Source of the DNA: JAPKZH01 sp964537875
GTDB lineage: Bacteria > Acidobacteriota > Aminicenantia > Aminicenantales > UBA4085
Direction: 5' to 3'
NCBI GenBank assembly: GCA_964537875.1
Contig: CAZIDN010000067.1
Coordinates: 1 to 18,149 of the forward strand
DNA: 18,149 nt
Shown piece by piece: positions 7,442 through 15,078 of the stretch. The notes under the pieces are model-generated. The model made no database searches and was not told the DNA's origin. It saw only the letters and a program-made list of their open reading frames with translations. The position numbers and the translations under genes were made by a program. The number at the start of each line of letters is the position of its first letter. The stretch's first letter is position 1.

Positions 7442-9349
7442 ATGAAGACAATCAAAACTCTCCAGAATGCACTGAAAACCAAGGCTCTTCTGGCCGCGGC
7501 CGGCCTCGTTCTCATCAGTCTTTTCCTTCTTCCGGCCCATACGCCCGGCCAATCCAAAATCCAAAAATCCCCGGGCGGCTATCACGGCGAGCTCGATTTT
7601 CCCATCTCCTGGAAACATTACTACACCTATGACGAGTGGACCAAGATCATCCATGACCTGCAGAAGAAATACGCTAGCCTGGCCGACATCCAGACCATCG
7701 GCAAAAGCCGGCAAGGCCGCGACCAGTTCCTGTTGACCATCACCGCCAAATCGACCGGCAAGCCGGAAACCAAGCCGGCCATGTGGGTGGACGGCGCCAT
7801 CCACGGCAACGAGGTCAACGGCATTAGCTGCTCGCTCTATTGCGCCTGGTACCTGCTGACACGCTATGATTACGACCCTTCGATCTACGACCTCGTCAAT
7901 CGCACCACGTTTTATATTCTGCCCGGTTTGAACGTGGACGCCAACGACTCTTATGTCCGCTACCCCAACACGGCCAACAACCCTCGCGAGCCGTTCCGGC
8001 CCATGGACGATGATGGCGATGGGCTTTTTGATGAGGATGCGACCGAAGACGTCGACGGCGACGGCGAGCTCTCGACGATGTACGTCCAAGATCCGGCCGG
8101 CGAGTTCAAGCTATCGCCGGACAAACGGCGCTTCGTTCAAGTCGAAGACCCGAGGGAAGAAGTGCTGAGGTTCCGCCGGATCGGGATGGAAGGGTTCGAC
8201 AACGACGGCGACGGGAGGATCAACGAGGACGATCTCGGAGGCCCCGACCCGAACCGCAACTTCCCCTATGATTGGAACCTCCGGAACGGCTACCCGTATC
8301 CCCTGAGCGAGAGCGAGACGCGCAACGTGATGGAGTTCTGGCTCAGCCATCCGAATATCTTCGGTTCATTCCATTTTCACAACACCGGTAGGCTGATCAT
8401 GTTCTCGGCGCCTCCGGCGGCGCGCGGCGTGACCCTGACGGCCGAACAGCAGCGCCAGATCCAGGAGCAGAACGCCCGGCGCCTGGAAGAAATACGGAAG
8501 ACCAACCAGTACGCCCAGCTGTTCGACCGCATCGTTGATCGCAGTTACCAGGGAGACATGGATGCCCTGACCGAGATGGTGACCATGGGTGCGAGAATCC
8601 TGAAGGACTATCGGCCGACGATGAGCGGGTTGGTCGGACAGGCCCAGGCGTCCTCCTATTATATGCTCGGCGCATACGCCTACCTGATTGAGCTGTGGGG
8701 CTCGCCGACGACCGAGGCGGACGAAAATAAGGACGGCCGCGTTTCGGACCAGGAAATGATGAAATGGATCGACATCGAGCTCGGCGGCGAAGGCTGGATC
8801 AATCCCCGCAAGTTCAAGCACCCGGACCTGGGCGAAGTCTGGCTCGGCGGCACGGCCAAGAAGCATATCAGTCGGACACCGCCGGCGAGATATATGGAAG
8901 AGGAAGCCCTGCGGAACACGCAATTCATCCTGTACAGCGCCAGCCAATTCCCAAAGGTCGAGATCGACAGGGTTGAGGTCAGGCCGGCCACGGACAACCT
9001 GCTGTGGGTAGAAGTGTCGGTCAAAAACGGCAGCCTCTATCCGACGAGCTCGGACCGTACCGTTCAAATGAGACGGGACGTCAAGGACAAGCTGACGATC
9101 AACACATCGGGCAATGTAAAGATGCTGGAGGTTCCTGAAGGACAGACCATCCTCGATCCGACGAATCCAACCGACCGGATGCAGACGCCCAAGGGGAAAA
9201 CCGCCGAATTCCGTCTGGCCGGCAAGTCCTCCCAAAAATTCGCCTATCTGGTGAAAATGGACGGCGGAAGCGGCTGGGTCGAATTCGAAGTGAGCTCCAA
9301 GTTCGGAGGGACGGCGAAAAAGCGGGTCAACCTTCAGGTCGGAAACTGA
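7442..9349 (+). CDS. Secreted M14 zinc carboxypeptidase with EF-hand-like loops (paralogue 2)
   Basis: A 635-residue exported M14 metallopeptidase, a diverged copy of its upstream neighbour. A long basic N terminus and hydrophobic stretch (about residues 14-33) form the signal peptide. Zinc ligands: H121 and E124 (HGNE) and H313 (FHNTG); N271-R272 (DPNRNF) and E417 (IELWGSP) complete the active site. It carries three Asp-rich clusters: 189-211 (DDDGDG and DVDGDGELS), 253-261 (DNDGDGRIN) and 427-438 (DENKDGRVSDQE). The last is a textbook 12-residue EF-hand loop with Glu at position 12, so calcium dependence or stabilisation is likely. A beta-rich domain follows. The start at 7442 is chosen from AAGGAG at 7429-7434; the longer in-frame ORF reads back into the upstream gene. 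It ends 8 bp from the convergent rhamnosidase. Confidence 0.86.
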   Translation: MKTIKTLQNALKTKALLAAAGLVLISLFLLPAHTPGQSKIQKSPGGYHGELDFPISWKHYYTYDEWTKIIHDLQKKYASLADIQTIGKSRQGRDQFLLTITAKSTGKPETKPAMWVDGAIHGNEVNGISCSLYCAWYLLTRYDYDPSIYDLVNRTTFYILPGLNVDANDSYVRYPNTANNPREPFRPMDDDGDGLFDEDATEDVDGDGELSTMYVQDPAGEFKLSPDKRRFVQVEDPREEVLRFRRIGMEGFDNDGDGRINEDDLGGPDPNRNFPYDWNLRNGYPYPLSESETRNVMEFWLSHPNIFGSFHFHNTGRLIMFSAPPAARGVTLTAEQQRQIQEQNARRLEEIRKTNQYAQLFDRIVDRSYQGDMDALTEMVTMGARILKDYRPTMSGLVGQAQASSYYMLGAYAYLIELWGSPTTEADENKDGRVSDQEMMKWIDIELGGEGWINPRKFKHPDLGEVWLGGTAKKHISRTPPARYMEEEALRNTQFILYSASQFPKVEIDRVEVRPATDNLLWVEVSVKNGSLYPTSSDRTVQMRRDVKDKLTINTSGNVKMLEVPEGQTILDPTNPTDRMQTPKGKTAEFRLAGKSSQKFAYLVKMDGGSGWVEFEVSSKFGGTAKKRVNLQVGN

Positions 9350-9357
9350 TATTCTAA

Positions 9358-12018
9358 TTATTCTCCGCTGAGGTCGAACGAATAGCGGCCCGAGCCAATT
9401 TTGAGAATGACGGCCTGGGCGGATTCGGTGACATTCAGGATACCTGGAATGCCGGGCTCCAGCCTTTTTTGGGCCCAGAGGGCCTTCCCGCCCTCCTTGA
9501 CAACGATGTTCTTCAGGTTGAACTTGGGCAGGATGATCTCGGCCTCGGACCCGACCGGGACAACGGCATCCAGGGACACGCTATTTTCGGTCCTCTTCCA
9601 GGAGGAAAGCACCCGTCCCCGCAGTGTGTCAACCGAACCGGATGCGTAAAAAAGATCGCGGACCATTTGGGGCGCGATCCGGATCTTCTCGAAACCGACG
9701 GCATTAGGGTCCAGGTTGATGCCGGCGAGCGCCTTATACAGCCAAGCCCCGACGCTGCCGAACATGGGGTGGTTGTGTGAATTCATCGACGGCCCCTGCC
9801 GCAGCTGCCAAAGCTCCCAGAGCGTTGTGGCCCCGTTCTCAATCATATATCCCCAGCTGGGATATGTCGTTTGGGTGGCAATGTCGTAAGCAAGGTCTGA
9901 ATTATCGTTCCGCGTCAGAAGCTCCATAATGTACTTCGTGCCGATAATCCCCGTGGTCAGGTGAGAATTGTTCCGATAGACAAGATTGTCGAAAAGATTT
10001 CCCCAGACCTCTCCCCTTTCCTTCTGGGGTGCGAGATCCAGGAAGAGGGCCAGCGCGTTGGCGGTCTGTGTTCCGTTGGCATAGTTCTTGGTCTTGGGGT
10101 CGAAATATTCTGCGTGAAAGGCTGTCTTGATGTCCTCGGCCAGCTTCGAGTAGGCTTGGGCGTCCTTGGCATTTCCCAAGATTTTGGCGACATCGGCCAG
10201 GATCTTCACGTCATAGTAATAGTAGAACGATGAAACGATGCTTCCCGGAGTCTTTTCCACGGCCACCCAATCCCCATAATAACTGTACTTAAGCAGCCCG
10301 TTCTCGGTTTTAGAGCGTAAGAACTCTACGTATTTTTTAAGGCCATCGTACTGCTCTTGGAGGATGCGCTTATCGCCGTAGTACTGGTACATGTACCAGC
10401 AGAGCAGCGGATAGGCCGAGCCCCAGGCCGGATCGCCAAAATCACCTCCCCAGACTTTTGGAACAGTATCCGGAATGATGCCAACATCATTCTGAGCGTC
10501 CCGGATATCGCGGATGAAATTGGTGTAAAAGGCGGCCATGTCGAAATTCATCATGGCCTCCTCGGCCGTGCCCTGGGCATCGCCCATCCACCCCATCCGC
10601 TCATCGCGCTGGTTACAGTCCGTCGGAATGCTGTGGAGGTTGGTCTTTTGCCCCCAGGTGATGATGCGCTGGAGGGCGTTCAGGACGGGTTTCGAGCAGG
10701 CGAACGAGCCGGCCTGCTTGACGCCGGAATGGACAACCCGGCCGCGGATGGTTTCTGCGGTCGGCACGCCCGGGAACCCGGTCAGCTCGACATAGCGGAA
10801 ACCATGGTAGGTAAAACGAGGCTCATACACTTCTTCGCCCCGGCCCTTGAGAATATAGACATCCTCGGCCCTGGCCCCGCGCAGGTTCTCCTGGTTCAAC
10901 ATTCCGGTGTCATACAGCATCTCGGCAAAACGCATCTTGACGGCGGTATCGCGGGGGCCGGAGACGCGGAGCCTGGCCCAGCCGCTGAAGTTCTGGCCCA
11001 TATCGAAGACAAAAACTCCGGGCTTTGGGTTGGTCATCTTGAGAGGGACGATCGTGTCGACGACCCGGATCGGAGGCATCATCTGGGCCGACAGGACGCC
11101 CTTTGGAGCAGGAACCGCATCGGCCGGCTTCCATGCTTTCTCATCGAACCCGGGTCGGTCCCACCCCGCCGTCTCCAGCCGGGCATCATAGACTTCGCCG
11201 TTATAGATGCTGTCTTCGACGATCGGGCCGTTCTTCGATCTCCATGAGCCGTCGCTGCTAATCGCCAGGGTCTCGCCGTCGGCCAGCTCGATGTTCATCT
11301 GGCAAAGAAGAGCCGTCGATTTATACCATCCCTTGCCCAGGAGGACGGCAACGGCATTGGCTCCCGGCTGGACCATATTGGTCACGTCATAGGCGACGTA
11401 AAGAGCTCTTTTATCATAGGTCGTCCAAGCAGGGTCGAGGACATTGGAGCTAACTTTTCTCCCGTTCAGACGAAGCTCGGAGTAGCCCAGGCCGCAGATG
11501 TAGGCGCGGGCGCGCACGACGCGGCCGTTCACCGGAAATTCTTTGCGCAGCTGGTTGGCTCCGCCGATCCACGCCCCTTTCCAGTCATCCCTGGAAAAAA
11601 GCCCCGTCTCAAAGCCGGCCACTTCACTGTAAGGCCCCCCCTTTACATCTTGGTCCCAATAGCGGACTTTCCAGAAATAGCTCCGGCCGCTGGCCAGAGG
11701 TTTTCCTTGATAAACGATTTGAACGGACTCTGAAGAATTCACCTTGCCGCTGTCCCACAGATCAGGCTTGTCACAAGCAGGCTGCGTGGAAACAAGGATC
11801 TGATACGCCGATTGCTTCTGTCCTCTTTCTGAATGCTTGAGCACCCAGAAAAAGCGCGGCTGTTTGACATCGATCCCGACGGGATCTGTGAGATACTCGC
11901 ACCTCAGGCTGACCGGCGCCTGGGGCCCGTCGGCCGCGCTTGAGCTTTTTGCTATCGTTAAGCAAAAAATAAAAAGGCAGACAAGGAAAAACGCTTTAGA
12001 CTGAACTATCGAAGCCAT
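9358..12018 (-). CDS. Secreted glycoside hydrolase family 78 alpha-L-rhamnosidase
   Basis: An 886-residue exported enzyme that would remove terminal alpha-L-rhamnose from glycans or glycosides by an inverting mechanism. Order: signal peptide (1-29, hydrophobic FFLVCLFIFCL), Ig-like domain with PVSLRCEYLTDPVGID, the family's N-terminal beta-sandwich (about 155-310; ARAYICGLGYSELRLNG), a second beta-sandwich (VFDMGQNFSGW), the (alpha/alpha)6 catalytic barrel from about 440, and a C-terminal beta domain. The acid motif DCNQRDERMGWMGD spans 467-480, with E473 the likely proton donor, and NGATTLWELW contains E735, the likely base. An upstream ATG at 12105 would add 29 residues ahead of the signal peptide; AAGGAGGGG just before 12018 decides the start. 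It is an isolated gene, with no rhamnose transport or catabolism genes nearby. Confidence 0.9.
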   Translation of the reverse strand: MASIVQSKAFFLVCLFIFCLTIAKSSSAADGPQAPVSLRCEYLTDPVGIDVKQPRFFWVLKHSERGQKQSAYQILVSTQPACDKPDLWDSGKVNSSESVQIVYQGKPLASGRSYFWKVRYWDQDVKGGPYSEVAGFETGLFSRDDWKGAWIGGANQLRKEFPVNGRVVRARAYICGLGYSELRLNGRKVSSNVLDPAWTTYDKRALYVAYDVTNMVQPGANAVAVLLGKGWYKSTALLCQMNIELADGETLAISSDGSWRSKNGPIVEDSIYNGEVYDARLETAGWDRPGFDEKAWKPADAVPAPKGVLSAQMMPPIRVVDTIVPLKMTNPKPGVFVFDMGQNFSGWARLRVSGPRDTAVKMRFAEMLYDTGMLNQENLRGARAEDVYILKGRGEEVYEPRFTYHGFRYVELTGFPGVPTAETIRGRVVHSGVKQAGSFACSKPVLNALQRIITWGQKTNLHSIPTDCNQRDERMGWMGDAQGTAEEAMMNFDMAAFYTNFIRDIRDAQNDVGIIPDTVPKVWGGDFGDPAWGSAYPLLCWYMYQYYGDKRILQEQYDGLKKYVEFLRSKTENGLLKYSYYGDWVAVEKTPGSIVSSFYYYYDVKILADVAKILGNAKDAQAYSKLAEDIKTAFHAEYFDPKTKNYANGTQTANALALFLDLAPQKERGEVWGNLFDNLVYRNNSHLTTGIIGTKYIMELLTRNDNSDLAYDIATQTTYPSWGYMIENGATTLWELWQLRQGPSMNSHNHPMFGSVGAWLYKALAGINLDPNAVGFEKIRIAPQMVRDLFYASGSVDTLRGRVLSSWKRTENSVSLDAVVPVGSEAEIILPKFNLKNIVVKEGGKALWAQKRLEPGIPGILNVTESAQAVILKIGSGRYSFDLSGE

Positions 12019-12142
12019 GGGCCCCTCCTTGATAAAAAGAGTTGAGAGATCATCAGCAATTTCATTGATTGTTTTTAGAATATCATGTTCATCGTCTGCA
12101 GACAATTCCTATAATCCTTTAATAACCAACCGGCAGTGTTAT
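12019..12142. other. A/T-rich rhamnosidase upstream region
   Basis: This 124-bp stretch is much richer in A/T than its surroundings. It contains the rhamnosidase ribosome site and candidate promoter on the minus strand, and on the plus strand a TATAAT at 12110-12115 without a convincing -35. Any plus-strand transcript from there would run through the whole palindrome cluster before reaching the gene at 12540. No coding sequence is supported here. Confidence 0.4.
12077..12105 (-). promoter_or_regulatory. Candidate rhamnosidase promoter with an overlapping palindrome
   Basis: On the minus strand TTGTCT (12105-12100) and TATTCT (12082-12077) are separated by exactly 17 bp. A TGA before the -10 gives an extended -10 (TGn). 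The leader would be about 50 nt and carries the strong ribosome site. A perfect 10-bp palindrome, GTCTGCAGAC (12094-12103), overlaps the -35 and could be an operator for a repressor or for competition with the polymerase. Judged by eye. Confidence 0.4.
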
Positions 12143-12270
12143 TTCAAAGAAACCTTGGTATCGCCCCTAAGGCCCCCATAGCGGAGGGGGGCCCCGTCGG
12201 CTTTTCGACGGGGGGAACCGACGGGACTGGTTCCCCAGGGGGCGAGGGGCGATACCAAGGTTTCTTTGAA
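12143..12270. repeat. Long inverted-repeat element (26-bp perfect arms) with nested hairpins
   Basis: Arms 12143-12168 and 12245-12270 are perfect 26-bp reverse complements (left arm begins TTCAAAGAAACC). Inside, GCCCCC (12172-12177) pairs with GGGGGC (12238-12243), extending the stem. Two further stems are nested: CCCCGTCG (12192-12199) with CGACGGGG (12206-12213), and GGGGAACC (12212-12219) with GGTTCCCC (12229-12236). The whole 128-bp unit could fold as one branched hairpin in DNA or RNA. There is no transposase. It looks like a REP/MITE-type intergenic element; copy number elsewhere is unknown. Confidence 0.75.
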
Positions 12271-12340
12271 GTCGCATAATTGGATGCCTCCGATTTTCTT
12301 TATCCCGACGGGACGGCGAGCGGGTTCCCCCTCCAAATTG

Positions 12341-12380
12341 ACGAGCGGCTCCCCGTGGCTTGCCACGGGGAGCCGCTCGT
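12341..12380. repeat. 19-bp perfect hairpin
   Basis: Arms 12341-12359 and 12362-12380 are perfect reverse complements separated by only TT; with a realistic 4-nt loop (CTTG) the stem is 18 bp. It is G/C rich and capable of cruciform extrusion in DNA or of a very stable RNA hairpin. It is not followed by a T run in either direction, so it is not a typical intrinsic terminator. Confidence 0.85.
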
Positions 12381-12388
12381 AGAGGGTT

Positions 12389-12411
12389 CCAAGGGGGAGC
12401 CGCCCCCTTGG
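12389..12411. repeat. 9-bp GC-rich hairpin
   Basis: CCAAGGGGG (12389-12397) and CCCCCTTGG (12403-12411) form a perfect 9-bp stem with a 5-nt loop (AGCCG). Part of the palindrome cluster, 9 bp after the 19-bp hairpin. Confidence 0.75.
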
Positions 12412-12416
12412 TCGCA

Positions 12417-12439
12417 GGGCGGGGTTTCATGCCCCGCCC
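12417..12439. repeat. 8-bp GC-only hairpin
   Basis: GGGCGGGG (12417-12424) and CCCCGCCC (12432-12439) form a perfect 8-bp stem around a TTTCATG loop. It lies 6 bp after the preceding hairpin and about 100 bp before the GTG start of the flippase-like gene. Confidence 0.7.
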
Positions 12440-12539
12440 GAGAAGGGGAGGCAGAGCGTCGGACGAAGTTCGACGCCCGTTGGAAGGGGTCTTCCCCTCC
12501 AAATTGACTTTCTGGAAAAAAGAATGAGAAGATAAGGCC

Positions 12540-13553
12540 GTGCCGAAAAAAAGGATTTTTTTCGTTGTCCTATCGCTGGCCGTCTCTGTCCTTCTCATCG
12601 GACTGCTGCTCTCAAGAATTCAAACAAAGGACCTCACTCGAACGCTGGCTAACCTTCACTGGCCCGCCCTTTTTGCCTACATCGGCATCAGTCTCTTTTC
12701 AACATGGCTGCGCGCCTGGCGATACAAGTGGCTGTTGCGGCCCCGGCCCATCACATGGGGGAACATGTTCCTGGTCACCTTCATCCGCAACTGCTTCGAT
12801 GACCTGCTGCCGGCCCGGATCGGGTCGCTCTCCTATATCTATGTCCTGAACAAGAGGCTGGAATTCTCATTCGAAAGCGCCGCCTCGACATTTGTCGTGG
12901 CTTTTGTCCTGGACTTCTTGACCCTGAGCCCTTTTCTGGCCTTGGCGATCTTCATTGTCGGCTTGGGCGCCTCGGCGGTTTCCACGCCGGGCCTCCTTCT
13001 CCTGGCACTTCTTTTCTTCATCATCATCTTGGTCATCCTCTGGCAGATCATCCCGATTTTCCGAGCCGTCCTGAACCTCTACCGGTCTCTTCTCAAAATT
13101 TTGAAGGTCGGCCAAAAGAAAGGGGCCCGGCACTCGATCGCCAAGCTCGAGATGACCCTGGACAGCCTGGCCGAGATCAAGGCCAAAAAAATCTATGTCC
13201 CGCTGTTCCTGCTGTCGCTCCTCATCCGCCTCGGCAAATATGTCTCCCTTTATTTTCTGCTTTTCGCCCTCCTCAGAAGCCATGGCTTCCTTATGAAAGA
13301 CTTGAGCTTCTGGAAAACGATCCTCGGGATCACCGGTGCGGAAATGACATCGGCCCTTCCCGTCAAAGGCCTGGCCGACTTCGGGACCTGGGAATCCGCC
13401 TGGGCCGTCGCTTTCCGACTGATGAATTTCGAAGCGGGCCTGGCTATCCTGTCCGGCATCGCCGTCCACCTGATCACGAATCTCTTCGAATACAGCTTGG
13501 GCTTCCTGAGCATCTTGATTCTGGCCGTTCCCTACATGAAAAGAAACCGATGA
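12540..13553 (+). CDS. Flippase-like / LPG-synthase transmembrane-domain protein (UPF0104-type)
   Basis: A 337-residue polytopic inner-membrane protein with about eight hydrophobic segments and no soluble domain. It resembles the stand-alone membrane domain of lysylphosphatidylglycerol synthases (PF03706 type), whose members are thought to move or modify lipid-linked substrates. Visible family-like segments: RAWRYKWLLRP after the second helix, then NCFDDLLPARIGSLSYIYVL, and near the end LPVKGLADFGTWESAW, corresponding to the conserved P-x-x-G-...-G-x-x-E region. The start is GTG at 12540, the only start codon between an in-frame TGA (12525-12527) and the first helix; its ribosome site (AAGG, 12534-12537) is poor. 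It sits directly downstream of the palindrome cluster and 85 bp before tldD. The substrate is unknown. Confidence 0.78.
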   Translation: MPKKRIFFVVLSLAVSVLLIGLLLSRIQTKDLTRTLANLHWPALFAYIGISLFSTWLRAWRYKWLLRPRPITWGNMFLVTFIRNCFDDLLPARIGSLSYIYVLNKRLEFSFESAASTFVVAFVLDFLTLSPFLALAIFIVGLGASAVSTPGLLLLALLFFIIILVILWQIIPIFRAVLNLYRSLLKILKVGQKKGARHSIAKLEMTLDSLAEIKAKKIYVPLFLLSLLIRLGKYVSLYFLLFALLRSHGFLMKDLSFWKTILGITGAEMTSALPVKGLADFGTWESAWAVAFRLMNFEAGLAILSGIAVHLITNLFEYSLGFLSILILAVPYMKRNR

Positions 13554-13638
13554 ATTCCCGCCCCTTGATCAGCCGTTTGCTTCCTGGCCATTTTTATGCC
13601 AGAATTTATCGGCGAGGACGACAAGGATTCCGACCAAG

Positions 13639-15078
13639 ATGAGTCCGGCGAAGCCATTTCAACCCATCGTCTTCGAAGACCATTTCCAAGTTTCCCGCAA
13701 GGACCTCCATAACATCCTGGAGATTGCCCTGTCCAGCGGCGGCGAGTTTGCCGAGATCTTCCTCGAATACCGCGCCTACAATTTCATCAACATGGAAGAA
13801 GATATCATTAAAGAAACGGCCGAGAGCATCGACGTGGGAATGGGAATACGCGTTCTCTCGGGAGAAAAAACGGGATATGCCTACACCAATGACTTATCCT
13901 TTGACAAGATGAAAAAGGCCGCTCTCTCGGCCTCCGCCATCGCAGCTTCGCCAGGCCCGGTCCGTGTCGCCGACCTCCGCCGTGCCGCCCTTGATCACAA
14001 TTATTATCGCATGGAGGTTGTCCCCCACCAGGCTCCTCTTGAAACCAGGATCGACCTGGTCAAGGAATCTTACGCGGCCTGTCAACGTTTCCATCCTTCC
14101 GTCAAAAAAGTCAAAGCCGCCTTTCAGAGCCAGATCCAATACGTGACGATCGCCAACTCGGAGGGACTCCTTGTCTCCGACGCCCGGCCCCTGTTAAAGC
14201 TGACCTGCGTGGCCATAGCCGAAAAAGGGAAACTGAGAGAGTTCGGCTTCTCCGGCGGAGGAGGCAGAGTGGGCTTGGAATACTTCTCTACGGCGCTGGG
14301 GCCGGCCGAGATCGGAAAAGAGGCGGCCCGGGAAGCGGTCACACTTCTCGATGCCCGGGACGCTCCGGCCGGAGAAATGCCCGTCGTCCTGTCTCCAGGC
14401 CATGCCGGCGTCCTCATCCATGAGGCGACGGGCCATCTTCTAGAGGCGGATTTTCACAGAAAGAAAACGTCCATTTTCTGGGACAAGTTCGGCAAAAAAG
14501 TGGGGTCTTCCCAGGTCACGATCTATGACGATCCGACGATCCCCGCCTTCCGCGGCTCTTATAATATCGATGACGAAGGGACGCCTCCTCGGAAAACGCT
14601 TCTCATCGAAAAAGGCACCATCACCGGCTTGCTCCAGGACAAGCTTTCTTCGGGGATCATGAACATGCCGCTGACGGGCCATGGCCGGCGACAGGATTTC
14701 ACCGATATGCCGATTCCCCGGATGGCCAATACCTACATCGACAAGGGAGAATACGATCCCGAAGAAATTATCAAGTCCGTGAAAAAAGGCTTCTATGCCG
14801 ATAAATTCCAGGGCGGCCAGGTCGAGGATTCGGGAAAATTCACGTTTTCTGTCAGCTCCGGCTATCTGATTGAAAACGGCCGGTTGACAGCGCCGGTCAA
14901 GCAGGCCACCCTCATCGGCACCAACGTGGATATTCTCAACAAGATCGAGATGGTCGGCCATGACCTCGAATTCAGCCTTCAAACCGGGACATGCGGCAAG
15001 GAAGGGCAGGATGTCCCCGTGACAGACGGCTGCCCGACCCTCAAGATCACCAAAATGACCGTGGGCGGGCTCAAGTGA
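13639..15078 (+). CDS. tldD: TldD-family zinc metalloprotease
   Basis: A 479-residue cytoplasmic protein of the TldD/PmbA family. In E. coli, TldD and TldE form a heterodimeric zinc protease that degrades unfolded peptides and matures microcin B17. The zinc motif HEATGH is at 261-266 (HExxxH), followed by the LEADF segment, and C452 in TGTCGKEGQ corresponds to the third, cysteine zinc ligand of the family, so this is the catalytic partner. Length is typical and no signal peptide is visible. The start at 13639 is the first ATG in frame before the conserved region; the nearest purine-rich site, AAGGA at 13623-13627, is rather distant. The pmbA-like partner overlaps its stop by 4 bp. Confidence 0.9.
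   Translation: MSPAKPFQPIVFEDHFQVSRKDLHNILEIALSSGGEFAEIFLEYRAYNFINMEEDIIKETAESIDVGMGIRVLSGEKTGYAYTNDLSFDKMKKAALSASAIAASPGPVRVADLRRAALDHNYYRMEVVPHQAPLETRIDLVKESYAACQRFHPSVKKVKAAFQSQIQYVTIANSEGLLVSDARPLLKLTCVAIAEKGKLREFGFSGGGGRVGLEYFSTALGPAEIGKEAAREAVTLLDARDAPAGEMPVVLSPGHAGVLIHEATGHLLEADFHRKKTSIFWDKFGKKVGSSQVTIYDDPTIPAFRGSYNIDDEGTPPRKTLLIEKGTITGLLQDKLSSGIMNMPLTGHGRRQDFTDMPIPRMANTYIDKGEYDPEEIIKSVKKGFYADKFQGGQVEDSGKFTFSVSSGYLIENGRLTAPVKQATLIGTNVDILNKIEMVGHDLEFSLQTGTCGKEGQDVPVTDGCPTLKITKMTVGGLK

Larger units (their letters stand above)
12328..12508. repeat. Second palindrome cluster bounded by 15-bp direct repeats
   Basis: CCCCTCCAAATTGAC occurs at 12328-12342 and again at 12494-12508, 166 bp apart. 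Between the copies lie back-to-back hairpins: 12341-12380, 12389-12411, 12417-12439 and GCGTCG/CGACGC (12456-12461 with 12471-12476). A short AGGGG/CCCCT stem (12485-12489 with 12494-12498) overlaps the second repeat. The motif GACGGGAC followed by GGTTCCCC occurs both here (12307-12330) and in the left element (12220-12236), so the two parts appear related. Minus-strand and plus-strand ORFs through this stretch are low-complexity Pro/Arg/Gly and do not look like proteins. Confidence 0.65.

Noticed and set aside
12139..12598. Overlapping ORFs on both strands through the palindrome cluster (75-143 codons)
   Set aside because: Translations are Pro/Arg/Gly-rich and mirror the palindromes; no ribosome sites or folds. 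Treated as non-coding repeat.
13554..13638. Minus-strand peptide resembling a membrane-protein C terminus (GLILVGILVVLADKFW) and a 38-codon plus-strand ORF at 13596
   Set aside because: The minus-strand frame has an in-frame stop just upstream and no ATG; the plus-strand ORF runs into tldD in another frame. Possibly a gene remnant, but too little to call.
14991..15074. Upstream extension of pmbA into tldD
   Set aside because: The in-frame extension reads the tldD coding sequence out of frame; the GTG at 15075 gives the family length and a GTGA overlap.
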